Shown: positions 9,064 to 17,181 of the stretch, one piece after another
How the letters are laid out: each line of letters opens with the position of its first letter
How positions within the stretch are numbered: the stretch's first letter is position 1
NCBI RefSeq assembly: GCF_014649755.1
Contig: NZ_BMTQ01000008.1
Coordinates: 124,001 to 188,000 of the forward strand
DNA length: 64,000 nucleotides
Source of the DNA: Streptomyces litmocidini
GTDB lineage: Bacteria > Actinomycetota > Actinomycetes > Streptomycetales > Streptomycetaceae
Direction of reading: 5' to 3'
Notes under the pieces: generated by a model
Told to the model about the DNA's origin: nothing
Database searches by the model: none
Seen by the model: only the letters and a program-made list of their open reading frames with translations
Translations under genes and position numbers: made by a program

Positions 9064-10323
9064 GTGAAGACTCGTCCCCTCGCCGGCTCCGTCACCCTCG
9101 CGGCGACCATCGCTCTCGCCGTCACGGCCTGCGGCGGCCCCGGCGATCCGGCGGCCTCCGGCGGACCGCAGAAGGTCACCGTCTGGATCATGAAGGACAG
9201 CGTCACCGACGCCTTCCTCACCCGCTTCCGCACGGGTTTCGAGGCCGAGCACCAGGACGTCGACCTCGACATCCAGATCCAGGAGTGGGACGGCATCGGC
9301 GAGAAGGTCACCGCCGCCCTCGCCAGCAAGGACGCCCCGGACGTCATCGAGGTCGGCAACACCCAGGTCGCCCAGTACGCGGCGAGCGGAGGGGTGCGCG
9401 ACCTCAGCTCCAGGACGGCCGAGTTGAACGGCGCCGACTGGCTGCCCGGACTCGCCGAACCCGGCAAGGTCGACGGCCGGCAGTACGGCATCCCCTGGTA
9501 CGCGGCCAACCGCGTCGTCATCTACCACAAGGACCTCTTCGCCCGGGCGGGCGTCACCGCCCCGCCGAAGACCCAGGCCGAATGGCTCGCCGTCACCGCG
9601 AGGCTCAACCGCGGCGGGACCCAGGGCATCTACCTCCCCGGCCAGAACTGGTACACGCTCTCCGGCTTCGTCTGGGAGGCCGGCGGCGACCTCGCCGTCC
9701 GGGAGGGCACGACGTGGAAGGGCGCGCTCGACACCCCGCAGGCCCTCGCCGGCATGGACTTCTACCGGCGGCTCCAGGCCCTCGGGAAGGGCCCCAAGGA
9801 CTCCGACGAGGCCAAGCCCCCGCAGGCGGAGGTCTTCGCCAGGGGCGACGTCGCCCAGATCATCACCGTCCCCGGCGGCGCGAAGATCGTCGAGGAGATC
9901 AATCCCGCCCTCAAGGGAAAGCTCGGCTTCTTCCCCGTGCCCGGCCGGACGGCGGAGCAGCCCGGCGCGGTCTTCACCGGCGGCTCCGACCTCATCGTCC
10001 CGGAGTCCTCCGGCCACCCCGACGCCGCTTACCAGGTGGTGAAGGCGCTGGCCGGTGAGAAGTGGCAGACGGACATGGCCAGGACGATGAGCTACGTCCC
10101 CAACCGCACCTCCCTCGCACACGTCATCCAGGGCGACGAGGGCACGGCAGCCATGGCCGCGGGCGCGGCCCGTGGCCGTGCGACGCCGAACTCCCCGCAG
10201 TGGGCCGCCGTCGAGGCCACCAACCCGATCAAGCAGTACATGACCGCCGTCCTGACCGGAACCGACCCCGCTCGCGCGGCCGCGACCGCGTCCGCGAGCA
10301 TCACCAGGACGCTCGGCTCGTGA
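9064..10323 (+). CDS. Sugar ABC transporter substrate-binding lipoprotein (DasA-like)
   Basis: The protein has 419 residues and starts at GTG. A lipobox ALAVTACGG places the lipid-bearing Cys near residue 21. The rest is a cluster-1 sugar-binding protein (VTVWIMKDSVTDAF, IQEWDGIGEKVTAALAS, GIPWYAANRVVIY). The sequence feel and the context resemble DasA, the chito-oligosaccharide binding protein of Streptomyces: a DasR-like gene is divergent, two permeases follow and a GH20 hexosaminidase comes next. I did not align it, so the substrate is inferred. Its stop overlaps the permease start by four bases (GTGA). No ATPase is encoded nearby; such systems usually share the MsiK ATPase. Transport may be disabled because the next gene is interrupted. 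Confidence 0.88.
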   Translation: MKTRPLAGSVTLAATIALAVTACGGPGDPAASGGPQKVTVWIMKDSVTDAFLTRFRTGFEAEHQDVDLDIQIQEWDGIGEKVTAALASKDAPDVIEVGNTQVAQYAASGGVRDLSSRTAELNGADWLPGLAEPGKVDGRQYGIPWYAANRVVIYHKDLFARAGVTAPPKTQAEWLAVTARLNRGGTQGIYLPGQNWYTLSGFVWEAGGDLAVREGTTWKGALDTPQALAGMDFYRRLQALGKGPKDSDEAKPPQAEVFARGDVAQIITVPGGAKIVEEINPALKGKLGFFPVPGRTAEQPGAVFTGGSDLIVPESSGHPDAAYQVVKALAGEKWQTDMARTMSYVPNRTSLAHVIQGDEGTAAMAAGAARGRATPNSPQWAAVEATNPIKQYMTAVLTGTDPARAAATASASITRTLGS

Positions 10324-11303
10324 GCCACGACCGCCGACTCGCCGTCCGTCCGGCGCGGACCGCTCCGCGGGAGCGCCCCCTCGCGCCACCCGGGCCCCGA
10401 CGGGTGAGGCCGCCGCTCGGGCGGGCCCTCCGGCCCTATCTCCTGGTCGCCCCCACCGTCCTCGGCGGGGCGCTCCTCCTCGGCTACCCCCTGGTGCGCA
10501 ACCTGCTGATCTCCTTCCAGCAGTACGGCATGGGCGAACTCATCCGCGGCGGCGCCGGTTTCGTGGGGTTCCGCAACTACCGGACGGTGCTGGCCGATCC
10601 CGAGTTCCGGGAGGTCGTCCGGCGCACGCTCTGGTGGACCCTGGTCAACGTCACGCTGATCATGGTGATCGGCACTCTGGTCGCCCTGATGATGCAGCGG
10701 CTCGGCCGGCGGATGCGGTTCCTGGTGACGAGCGGACTCGTCCTCGCCTGGGCCAGTCCGGTCATCGCCACCACCACCGTCTTCCAGTGGCTCTTCGCGT
10801 CCCGTCTCGGTGTGGTCGACTGGGTCCTCGTCCGGCTGGGGTTCGCGTCCTTCGAGGGCTACTCCTGACTGGCCGACGGCCCCGCCGCGTTCACGGTCCT
10901 CGTCCTGCTCGTGGTGTGGCAGTCGGTTCCGTTCGTCGCGATCACCCTCCACTCGGCGCTGCTCACCGTCCCGGCCGAGCTGTACGAGTCGGCCAGGCTC
11001 GACGGGGCCGACGGGCGACGGATCTTCCGGTCGATCACCCTGCCCCTGCTGAGACCGGTCTTCGGGCTGGTCCTCTGCCTCGAAGTCATCTGGGTGTTCC
11101 GCTGCTTCGCCCAGATCTGGGCCGTCACCGAGGGCGGTCCGGGCGAGGCGACGACCACCCTGCCCGTCTACGCCTACCGGGTCGCGCAGTCCCTGCACCG
11201 GTACGACCTCGGTGCGGCCGTCTCCACCCTCACCGTCCTCCTCCTCGTGGCCGTGCTCATCGCCTACTTCCGCCAGCTGCTCCGACAGGAGGCCGAACGG
11301 TGA
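10320..11303 (+). pseudogene. Sugar ABC transporter permease (MalF-type) with in-frame TGA
   Basis: The gene begins at a GTG overlapping the previous stop and would encode 327 residues in one frame, the normal size for a MalF-type permease. Codon 183 (bases 10866-10868) is TGA. The frame reads FEGYS, stop, LADGPAAFTVLVLLVVWQ, and both sides are clearly permease. The EAA loop (ELYESARLDGADGRRIFRSITLPLL) lies after the stop. Related permeases normally have Trp here (NWL-type motif), so a single TGG to TGA change explains it. The protein would end before the EAA loop that docks the ATPase. It is either a real nonsense mutation or a base-call error. The downstream permease starts normally at the true stop. 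Confidence 0.8.
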
Positions 11304-12133
11304 CGCCGCGCGCCCTGCGCCGACTTCCGCTGAACACCGCGGCGACGCTCGTCTTCGTCCTCGCCGTCTTCCCGGTCTACTGGATGGTCCTCACCGCCTT
11401 CCGCCCGACCCGTGACATCCAGTCCGAGACCCCGCGCTTCCTGCCCGGCTCCGTCACCCTGGAGCACTTCCGGAACGCGGTCGCGGCGGACGGCTTCTGG
11501 TCCTTCTGGCGCAACAGCCTGCTGGTCACCGCCGGGTGCGTCCTGCTCGCCCTGGTGGTGGCGCTCGCCGCCGCCTTCGCCGTGGCACGGTTGCGCTGGC
11601 GCGGCCGACGGGGCTTCCTGCTGATGGTCTTCCTCGCCCAGGTGGCGCCCTGGGAAGCGCTGTTGATCCCGATGTACGTCATCGCCCGGGACGCCGACCT
11701 GCTCGACCGGCTGGCGACGCTGAGCCTGGTCTACTTCATGATCACCCTGCCCTTCACCATCGTGACCCTCCGCTCCTTCCTGGCGGGTGTGCCGGCGGAG
11801 CTCGAGGAGGCCGCGCAGGTCGACGGCTGCACCCGCGCGGCCGCGTTCCGCCGGGTGACCCTGCCCCTGCTCGCCCCGGGCCTCCTCGCCACCTCGCTGT
11901 TCGGTTTCATCACCGCCTGGAACGAGTTCGCCTTCGCCAACATGCTGATCATCAAGAACCAGGACGACCGCACGCTGCCCGTCTGGCTCTCGTCCTTCTC
12001 CAACGTCTTCGGCACCGACTGGGGCGCCACCATGGCCGCCTCCACCCTCTTCGCCCTGCCCGTCCTCGTCCTCTTCCTGGTCCTGCAGGGCCGGGTCGCC
12101 GCCGGAATGACCGGCGGAGCCGTGAAGGGATAA
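11300..12133 (+). CDS. Sugar ABC transporter permease (MalG-type)
   Basis: The protein has 277 residues, from a GTG that overlaps the upstream permease stop by four bases. Six hydrophobic segments are visible. The EAA-loop signature (ELEEAAQVDGCTRAAAFRRVTLPLLAPG) sits between the fourth and fifth, where it would contact the shared ATPase. The C-terminus MTGGAVKG is the usual end of this family. It forms the inner-membrane pore with the MalF-type subunit, which is interrupted in this window. If that partner is truly dead, this protein would have no partner from this operon. The GH20 gene starts nine bases after its stop codon. Confidence 0.92.
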   Translation: MTPRALRRLPLNTAATLVFVLAVFPVYWMVLTAFRPTRDIQSETPRFLPGSVTLEHFRNAVAADGFWSFWRNSLLVTAGCVLLALVVALAAAFAVARLRWRGRRGFLLMVFLAQVAPWEALLIPMYVIARDADLLDRLATLSLVYFMITLPFTIVTLRSFLAGVPAELEEAAQVDGCTRAAAFRRVTLPLLAPGLLATSLFGFITAWNEFAFANMLIIKNQDDRTLPVWLSSFSNVFGTDWGATMAASTLFALPVLVLFLVLQGRVAAGMTGGAVKG

Positions 12134-12142
12134 CGCACCGCG

Positions 12143-13627
12143 ATGCCCGTGCCCCGCCTCGTTCCCGAACCCACCCACCTCTCGGTCCTCCCGGGCCGGT
12201 TCACCTTCGACGCCACGACCGCGCTCAAGGTCTCCCCCGGCGCCGACGCCGCCGCCGACCTGCTGCGCACCCTCCTCGGACCGGCCACCGGCCTGCCCCT
12301 GCCCGCCCGACCCGACGGCTCCGTCGTCCTGGCCCTCGACCGCGCCCTCACGGGCCTCGGCGACGAGGGGTACGGACTGACCGTCGGCACCGGAGGGATC
12401 CTGCTGCGGGCCGCCCGTCCCCGGGGCCTCCTCGCCGGCGTCCAGACCCTGCGCCAGCTCATGCCCGTCGAAGCCCTCCACCCGGAGCCGGTACCCGGCG
12501 TCGAGTGGTCGGTCCCCTGCGCGCAGATCACCGACGTCCCCCGTTTCCCCTGGCGCGGCTCCATGCTCGACGTCGCCCGCCGCTTCCGCCCCGTCTCCTT
12601 CCTCCGGCGGTACGTCGACCTCCTCGCCCTCCACAAGCTCAACGTCCTCCACCTCCACCTCACCGACGACCAGGGCTGGCGGATGCCCGTCGGCGCCCTG
12701 CCCCGGCTCACCGAGATCGGCGGCCTGCCGCACGGCGGCGCGTACACCCGCTCCGAGCTCACCGGCCTGGTCGCGTACGCGGCCGGGCGCGGGGTCACCG
12801 TCGTGCCCGAGATCGAGATGCCCGGCCACGTCCGCGCCGCCCTCGCCGCCTACCCCGAACTCGGCAACCACCCGGGCCGCACCTACGACGTCTGGGACCG
12901 CTGGGGCGTCTGCGACACCGTCCTCGGCGTCCACGACGAGGCCCTCGCCTTCTGCCGCACCGTCCTGGACGAGGTGATGGACGTCTTCCCGTCCCCGTAC
13001 GTCCACGTCGGCGGCGAGGAGTGCCCCACCACCGAGTGGCACGCCTCCCCCGCCGCCCGCCGCCGGGCCGCCGAGGAAGGGCTGTCCGGCCCCGACGCCC
13101 TGCACGGCTGGTTCATGGAACGGATCGGACGCCACCTCCTCGACGCCGGGCGCAGGCCGCTCGGCTGGACCGAGAACGGCACCGACCTCCCCGCGTACTT
13201 CACCGTCATGCCCTGGCGCGACGTCGCCCACGGACGCACCGCGGTCCGCCGCGGACACCGGGTCGTCATGGCACCGCACCGCACCACGTACCTCGACTAC
13301 CCCCAGTCCGCCGGCCCGGCCGAGCCGCCCGGCCAGACGGGCCAGGTCGTCGACCTGCGCGCCGTCCACGGCAACGACCCGGCACCGGCCGACTGGAGCC
13401 CCGAGGAAGCCGACCGGGTCCTCGGCTCCCAGGTCCAGCTGTGGACCGAGTACGTGCCCACCGCCGCGCACGCCGAGTACCTGACCTTCCCCCGGCTCTG
13501 CGCGCTGGCCGAGGTCGTCTGGACCGGCCGGCACGACTGGCCCGGCTTCCAGGAACGCCTCCGCCACCACCGGATCCGGCTCGACGCCCTCGGAGTGCCG
13601 CGCCGTCTCTCCCCCGCGTCCCCGTGA
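12143..13627 (+). CDS. GH20 beta-N-acetylhexosaminidase
   Basis: The protein has 494 residues and no signal peptide, so it should act on imported oligosaccharides in the cytoplasm. A short N-terminal alpha/beta domain (GH20b type, about residues 1-130) precedes a TIM barrel. RFPWRGSMLDVARRF, LHLTDDQGWRMP and VPEIEMPGHVRAAL are characteristic GH20 strings. The usual catalytic Asp-Glu pair (GGDE) reads Glu-Glu here, residues 292-293 in HVGGEECPTTEW. The second Glu is the expected acid/base and the first replaces the Asp that orients the acetamido group. This could be a subfamily trait or could alter activity. It ends the ABC operon in the same way that dasD follows dasABC in some streptomycetes. 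Release of GlcNAc from chitobiose is the likely job. Confidence 0.9.
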   Translation: MPVPRLVPEPTHLSVLPGRFTFDATTALKVSPGADAAADLLRTLLGPATGLPLPARPDGSVVLALDRALTGLGDEGYGLTVGTGGILLRAARPRGLLAGVQTLRQLMPVEALHPEPVPGVEWSVPCAQITDVPRFPWRGSMLDVARRFRPVSFLRRYVDLLALHKLNVLHLHLTDDQGWRMPVGALPRLTEIGGLPHGGAYTRSELTGLVAYAAGRGVTVVPEIEMPGHVRAALAAYPELGNHPGRTYDVWDRWGVCDTVLGVHDEALAFCRTVLDEVMDVFPSPYVHVGGEECPTTEWHASPAARRRAAEEGLSGPDALHGWFMERIGRHLLDAGRRPLGWTENGTDLPAYFTVMPWRDVAHGRTAVRRGHRVVMAPHRTTYLDYPQSAGPAEPPGQTGQVVDLRAVHGNDPAPADWSPEEADRVLGSQVQLWTEYVPTAAHAEYLTFPRLCALAEVVWTGRHDWPGFQERLRHHRIRLDALGVPRRLSPASP

Positions 13628-13674
13628 CCGCCCCCGCATCCCCGCTCCACCCCCTTCACAGGAGAGGAACCCCC

Positions 13675-15105
13675 ATGAGTGACCCGTCGAGGAACAGGAA
13701 GCTGCGGATCCGTGCGGCGCTCGCCGTCGCCACGGTGACCGGGCTCGGCGCCACCGCCCTCACGGCGCTTCCCGCGGCGGCGGCCGGTGAGGCCGTCGCC
13801 GTCCAGTACCGGCAGAGCGCCACCGGCGGCGACCAGGTCGAGCCCTGGCTGAAGGTGGTCAACACCGGCACGTCGAGCGTCCCGCTGAGCCAGGTCAAGG
13901 TGCGCTACTACTTCAAGGCCGACGCCGGGGCGTCGTACACCTACGCCTGTTCGTGGGCCGTGAAGGGCTGCGCCGATCTCACCGGCACCTTCGGCACCCT
14001 CGCCCGGCCCACCGCGACCGCGGACCGTTACCTGGAGGTCGGCTTCACCGCCGGAGCCGGTTCGCTCGCCCCCGGCGCCGACACCGGCGACATGCAGCTG
14101 CGCTTCCACCGCTCCGACTGGCAGCCGCTCGACCAGAGCGACGACTACTCCTTCGGCCCCGGACAGACCACGTACGCCAACTGGTCCAAGGTCACCGCGA
14201 CCGTCGCCGGCGTCCCGGTCTGGGGCACCGCGCCCGCCGGCGACGAACCCACGCCGACCCCCACCCCGACCGACCCCACCACACCGCCGCCCACGGGGGC
14301 CGCGCTCTTCGACGACTTCGACTACACCGGGCACACCGACCCGGCGATCGGAGCCCACGGCTGGAGCGTGCGCTCCAACTCCGGCGGCCCCGGCGTGGCC
14401 GGCGCCACCTGGGCCCCCGAGAACGTCACCTTCGCCAAGGACGGCACGAACTCGATCATGAACCTGCGGACCTCCACCGCGGGGACCGGCGAGTCCACCC
14501 GCCACACCGAGATCCTCACCCGCGCCTCGAAGTTCAAGAACGGCACCTACGCGGCGCGCGTCCGCTTCTCCGACGCGCCGCTCTCGGGCCCGGACGGCGA
14601 CCACGTCGTCCAGACCTTCTTCACCATCAACGACCTCAAGGCCCCGATGGCCGACGACTACGCCGAGTACGACTTCGAGTACCTGCCCAACGGCGGTTGG
14701 GGCGAGCCGGCCGACATCCTCTACACCACCTCGTGGGAGACCTACCGGCCCGACCCCTGGGAGGCGGTCAACCAGCACTCCGAGTCCCGCACGAGCTACG
14801 ACGGCTGGCACGACCTCGTCCTGACCATCGACGGCAACGCAATCGTCTACTACGTCGACGGCCGGGAGTTCGGCCGGCACGACGCCCGCTACCTCCCCGA
14901 GCGCCCCATGTCCATCAACTTCAACCAGTGGCTGATCGACCTGGCCGGCCAGACGTCGACCACTCCCCGCGCCTACGACCAGAAGGTCGACTACGTCCTG
15001 CACGTCAAGGACCAGGTGCTCACACCGGCCCAGGTGGCCGCCAAGGTCGGCGCCTACCGCTCCGCGGGCACCACCTTCGAGGACACCGTCCCCGCCGCAC
15101 AGTGA
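13675..15105 (+). CDS. Secreted CBM3-linker-GH16-like glycanase
   Basis: The protein has 476 residues, and the ATG at 13675 has an AGGAGAGG ribosome site 8-15 bases upstream. A Sec signal ends near AAAAGEA (about residue 37). Residues about 40-185 form a family-3 carbohydrate-binding module (VEPWLKVVNTG, VKVRYYF, LEVGF). A Thr/Pro linker (PTPTPTPTDPTTPPPT) follows, then a jelly-roll domain. That domain has the GH16 catalytic ExDxE pattern at E331, D333 and E335 (AEYDFEYLP). GH16 enzymes cut beta-1,3- or mixed-linkage glucans, galactans or xyloglucan; I cannot name the substrate. It lies 47 bases after the GH20 gene and may be read from the same message. A strong terminator follows. Confidence 0.85.
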   Translation: MSDPSRNRKLRIRAALAVATVTGLGATALTALPAAAAGEAVAVQYRQSATGGDQVEPWLKVVNTGTSSVPLSQVKVRYYFKADAGASYTYACSWAVKGCADLTGTFGTLARPTATADRYLEVGFTAGAGSLAPGADTGDMQLRFHRSDWQPLDQSDDYSFGPGQTTYANWSKVTATVAGVPVWGTAPAGDEPTPTPTPTDPTTPPPTGAALFDDFDYTGHTDPAIGAHGWSVRSNSGGPGVAGATWAPENVTFAKDGTNSIMNLRTSTAGTGESTRHTEILTRASKFKNGTYAARVRFSDAPLSGPDGDHVVQTFFTINDLKAPMADDYAEYDFEYLPNGGWGEPADILYTTSWETYRPDPWEAVNQHSESRTSYDGWHDLVLTIDGNAIVYYVDGREFGRHDARYLPERPMSINFNQWLIDLAGQTSTTPRAYDQKVDYVLHVKDQVLTPAQVAAKVGAYRSAGTTFEDTVPAAQ

Positions 15106-15108
15106 CCC

Positions 15109-15145
15109 CCCGGGGGCCCGGTCCTCACCGGACCGGGCCCCCGGG
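15109..15145. terminator. 16-bp GC-rich stem-loop
   Basis: The arms 15109-15124 and 15130-15145 pair perfectly over 16 bp around a five-base loop, starting four bases after the GH16 stop codon. It probably ends the operon that begins at 9064. Confidence 0.85.
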
Positions 15146-15377
15146 CCGGGCCCGCTCGCTGCGCGGACGGGACGCCGGTCGGCCGACGGGCCGCCTGTCC
15201 GACGCGGCCCGCCTGTCCGACGCCCACGACGCCGCCGTCACCGACGGGGGCGGCCCGGCGGGCAGCACCCGCAGCGGAGATCGGTCCCCGACCGCCCGGC
15301 AGGCGCTCCACCAGCGGCAGACGCCCGTTACGGCCTCGTCGCCGGGAAGCTGGAGGCCGTACGCGGGCGGACGCCCC

Positions 15378-15560
15378 CGATCCGGCACGGGATCCCGAAG
15401 CCCGACCGCCGACGCGGGGGAGGTGACCGGCCCGTCGGCTTCGACCGCGTCCGCTGCGCAACGAGGTCGAACGGTCCGTCAACCGCCTCGAGAACTCCCG
15501 CGCGGTCGCCACCCGTGACGACACATGGGCTCGCAGGTCCGTGGTCCGGGACTTCGCCAT
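15378..15560 (+). pseudogene. Decayed IS5-type transposase, C-terminal fragment
   Basis: This lies within the 590-base gap after the GH16 gene. In one frame the sequence reads IRHGIPKPDRRRG, then GFDRVR. After a frameshift near 15450 it reads NEVERSVNRLENSRAVATRDD. These match the order of the C-terminal DDE-transposase motifs of Streptomyces IS5-type elements (RGIRxTIPE, GFD, RNxVERxxNRLKxxRAVATRYD). The catalytic Glu of VER is present, but the gene is a broken scrap with no visible terminal repeats. The recognition is by eye. Confidence 0.5.
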
Positions 15561-15654
15561 GCCCGGGAGCGGTCGTGCGAGGCTGCCGCGACGACGGCCG
15601 AACTTTGGTATGGACCTGACAAGCGTGGGCGGTTAACGTGACGACGACGCTCGG

Positions 15655-15668
15655 TGAGAGCGCTCTCA
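15655..15668. promoter_or_regulatory. LacI-type operator TGAGAGCGCTCTCA
   Basis: This perfect 14-bp palindrome lies 30 bases upstream of the protease start. It resembles the LacI-family CebR site (TGGGAGCGCTCCCA) with A/T swaps. The core is repeated in front of the GH64 gene at 17134, which suggests one shared repressor. No cognate regulator is obvious in the window. Confidence 0.65.
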
Positions 15669-15698
15669 AGGATTGGCCGCCCCACAACAGGAGGTCCC

Positions 15699-16850
15699 GT
15701 GAAACGCACCACCCCCCTGCGTGCCGCCGTCGCCGCCCTGCTCCTGACGATCGGCCTCGGTGCCGCCCACTCCGGCGTGGCGAGCGCGACCCCGCTTCCG
15801 GAGCCCGCCCCGGCGGCTCCCGCCTCGGCCGGACTGCTCGACGCCATGCGCCGGGACCTCGGGCTCACCGCGGCCGAGGCCGAGGGTCGGCTGAACGCCG
15901 AGAAGGCCGCCGTCGAGGTGGAGAAGGCCGCGCGTCGGCGCACGGGCGCCGCCTACGGCGGTTCGTGGTTCGATCCTGCGACCGGCCGGCTGGTCGTCGC
16001 CGTGACCGACCGCTCCATGGAGGCGGAGGTACGAGCGCTGGGTGCCGACACCCGACTGGTCCGGCACAGCGCCGCCGCGCTGGACCGCGCCAAGTCGCGC
16101 CTGGACGCGCTCCACGCGCCCGCGGGAGTGGCCGGCTGGCACGTCGACCCGAGGACCAACAGCGTCGTGGTCGACGTCGTACGCACCGAACGGCAGGCCC
16201 CCGACGTCCGGTCCTTCGTGGCCCGGGCCCGGGCCGGCGGCCCGGTCACCGTCGCCGAGACGGCACGGACGCCCCGCACGTACGCGGCCGGAACCGTCGG
16301 CGGTGACCCGTACTACACCGGTAACGTCCGCTGCTCGATCGGCTTCTCCGTCTACGGGGGCTTCGTGACGGCCGGGCACTGCGGGCAGCCCGGCGCGGCG
16401 GTGCGCGGCTGGGACGGGTCCGCGATGGGCACCTTCCAGGGCTCGTCGTTCCCCGGCGACGACTACGCGTACGTCTCGATCCACAGCGGCTGGTGGACCG
16501 TGCCCGTGGTACTGGGCTGGGGCACCGTCCCCGACCAGCTGGTCCGCGGCTCGTCCGAGGCCCCGGTGGGCGCCTCGATCTGCCGTTCCGGCTCGACCAC
16601 TCACTGGCGTTGCGGCACGGTCCTGGCCAAGAACGAGACGGTCAACTACAGCCAGGGAGCCGTGTACCAGATGACCAAGACCAGCGTCTGCGCCGAGGGC
16701 GGCGACTCCGGCGGCTCGTTCCTCAGCGGCGACCAGGCCCAGGGCGTCACCTCCGGCGGCTGGGGCAACTGCTCCTCCGGAGGCGAGACGTGGTTCCAGC
16801 CGGTCAACGAGATCCTCGGCCGGTACGGCCTGCGGCTCCACACCGCCTGA
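15699..16850 (+). CDS. S1 family secreted serine protease (streptogrisin-like)
   Basis: The protein has 383 residues. The GTG at 15699 has a perfect AGGAGG ribosome site at 15689-15694; an upstream ATG at 15654 has none and overlaps the operator. A Sec signal ends near SGVASA. A pro-region (about residues 40-195, with the alpha-lytic-protease prodomain style LDALHAPAGVAGWHVD) is followed by the chymotrypsin-fold domain. The catalytic triad is visible: H227 in TAGHC, D255 in GDDYAYV and S337 in GGDSGG. Paired cysteines fit the disulfides of streptogrisins. It is exported and then self-activated by prodomain removal, by family analogy. The operator upstream suggests control together with the glucanase gene at 17182. 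A hairpin follows the stop. Confidence 0.93.
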   Translation: MKRTTPLRAAVAALLLTIGLGAAHSGVASATPLPEPAPAAPASAGLLDAMRRDLGLTAAEAEGRLNAEKAAVEVEKAARRRTGAAYGGSWFDPATGRLVVAVTDRSMEAEVRALGADTRLVRHSAAALDRAKSRLDALHAPAGVAGWHVDPRTNSVVVDVVRTERQAPDVRSFVARARAGGPVTVAETARTPRTYAAGTVGGDPYYTGNVRCSIGFSVYGGFVTAGHCGQPGAAVRGWDGSAMGTFQGSSFPGDDYAYVSIHSGWWTVPVVLGWGTVPDQLVRGSSEAPVGASICRSGSTTHWRCGTVLAKNETVNYSQGAVYQMTKTSVCAEGGDSGGSFLSGDQAQGVTSGGWGNCSSGGETWFQPVNEILGRYGLRLHTA

Positions 16851-16866
16851 GCCCGACACGGCGACC

Positions 16867-16900
16867 GGGCCCTTCCGGGCCCGAACGCCCGGAAGGACCC
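16867..16900. terminator. Stem-loop after protease gene
   Basis: The arms 16867-16880 and 16887-16900 pair over 14 bp with one mismatch around a six-base loop, 17 bases after the stop codon. The rest of the 331-base gap up to 17181 holds only the operator at 17134. Confidence 0.7.
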
Positions 16901-17133
16901 TCCGTACGGCTGCCGTCCGGCCCGCGCGGGTCGGACGGACCCGATGCCGGCCGATCGCCACGGGAGGTCCGGTCCGCCCCCTCACTCCCCCGAGGCAGCC
17001 CAGGAGAGCGTCAAGCCCCGGGGCATGAGAGGAAACCGCAGTCCAGAGGCGTTCGAGGAGTGACGCCTGACGTTGCCACGGGAGTCGCCCCTCCGTGACA
17101 CCCCCTGCCCGACGAATGACGCCGCGTCGTTCC

Positions 17134-17147
17134 TGAGAGCGCTCTCG
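17134..17147. promoter_or_regulatory. LacI-type operator, second copy
   Basis: TGAGAGCGCTCTCG contains the same 12-bp palindrome GAGAGCGCTCTC as the site at 15655-15668. It lies 34 bases upstream of the GH64 start. Confidence 0.6.
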
Positions 17148-17181
17148 CACCAGCCCACCTCACGAAGAACGGACCCCCACC

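Noticed and set aside
10320..10868. A short intact permease ending at 10868
   Set aside because: The same frame continues with conserved permease sequence to 11303, so the stop is an internal interruption and not a gene end.
9064..13627. Naming the operon dasABCD outright
   Set aside because: Gene order and motifs fit, but without alignment the orthology cannot be separated from similar amino-sugar systems.
11536..13674. Plus-strand extension upstream of the CBM3-GH16 gene
   Set aside because: It overlaps the permease and GH20 genes in another frame. The signal peptide and AGGAGAGG site set the start at 13675.
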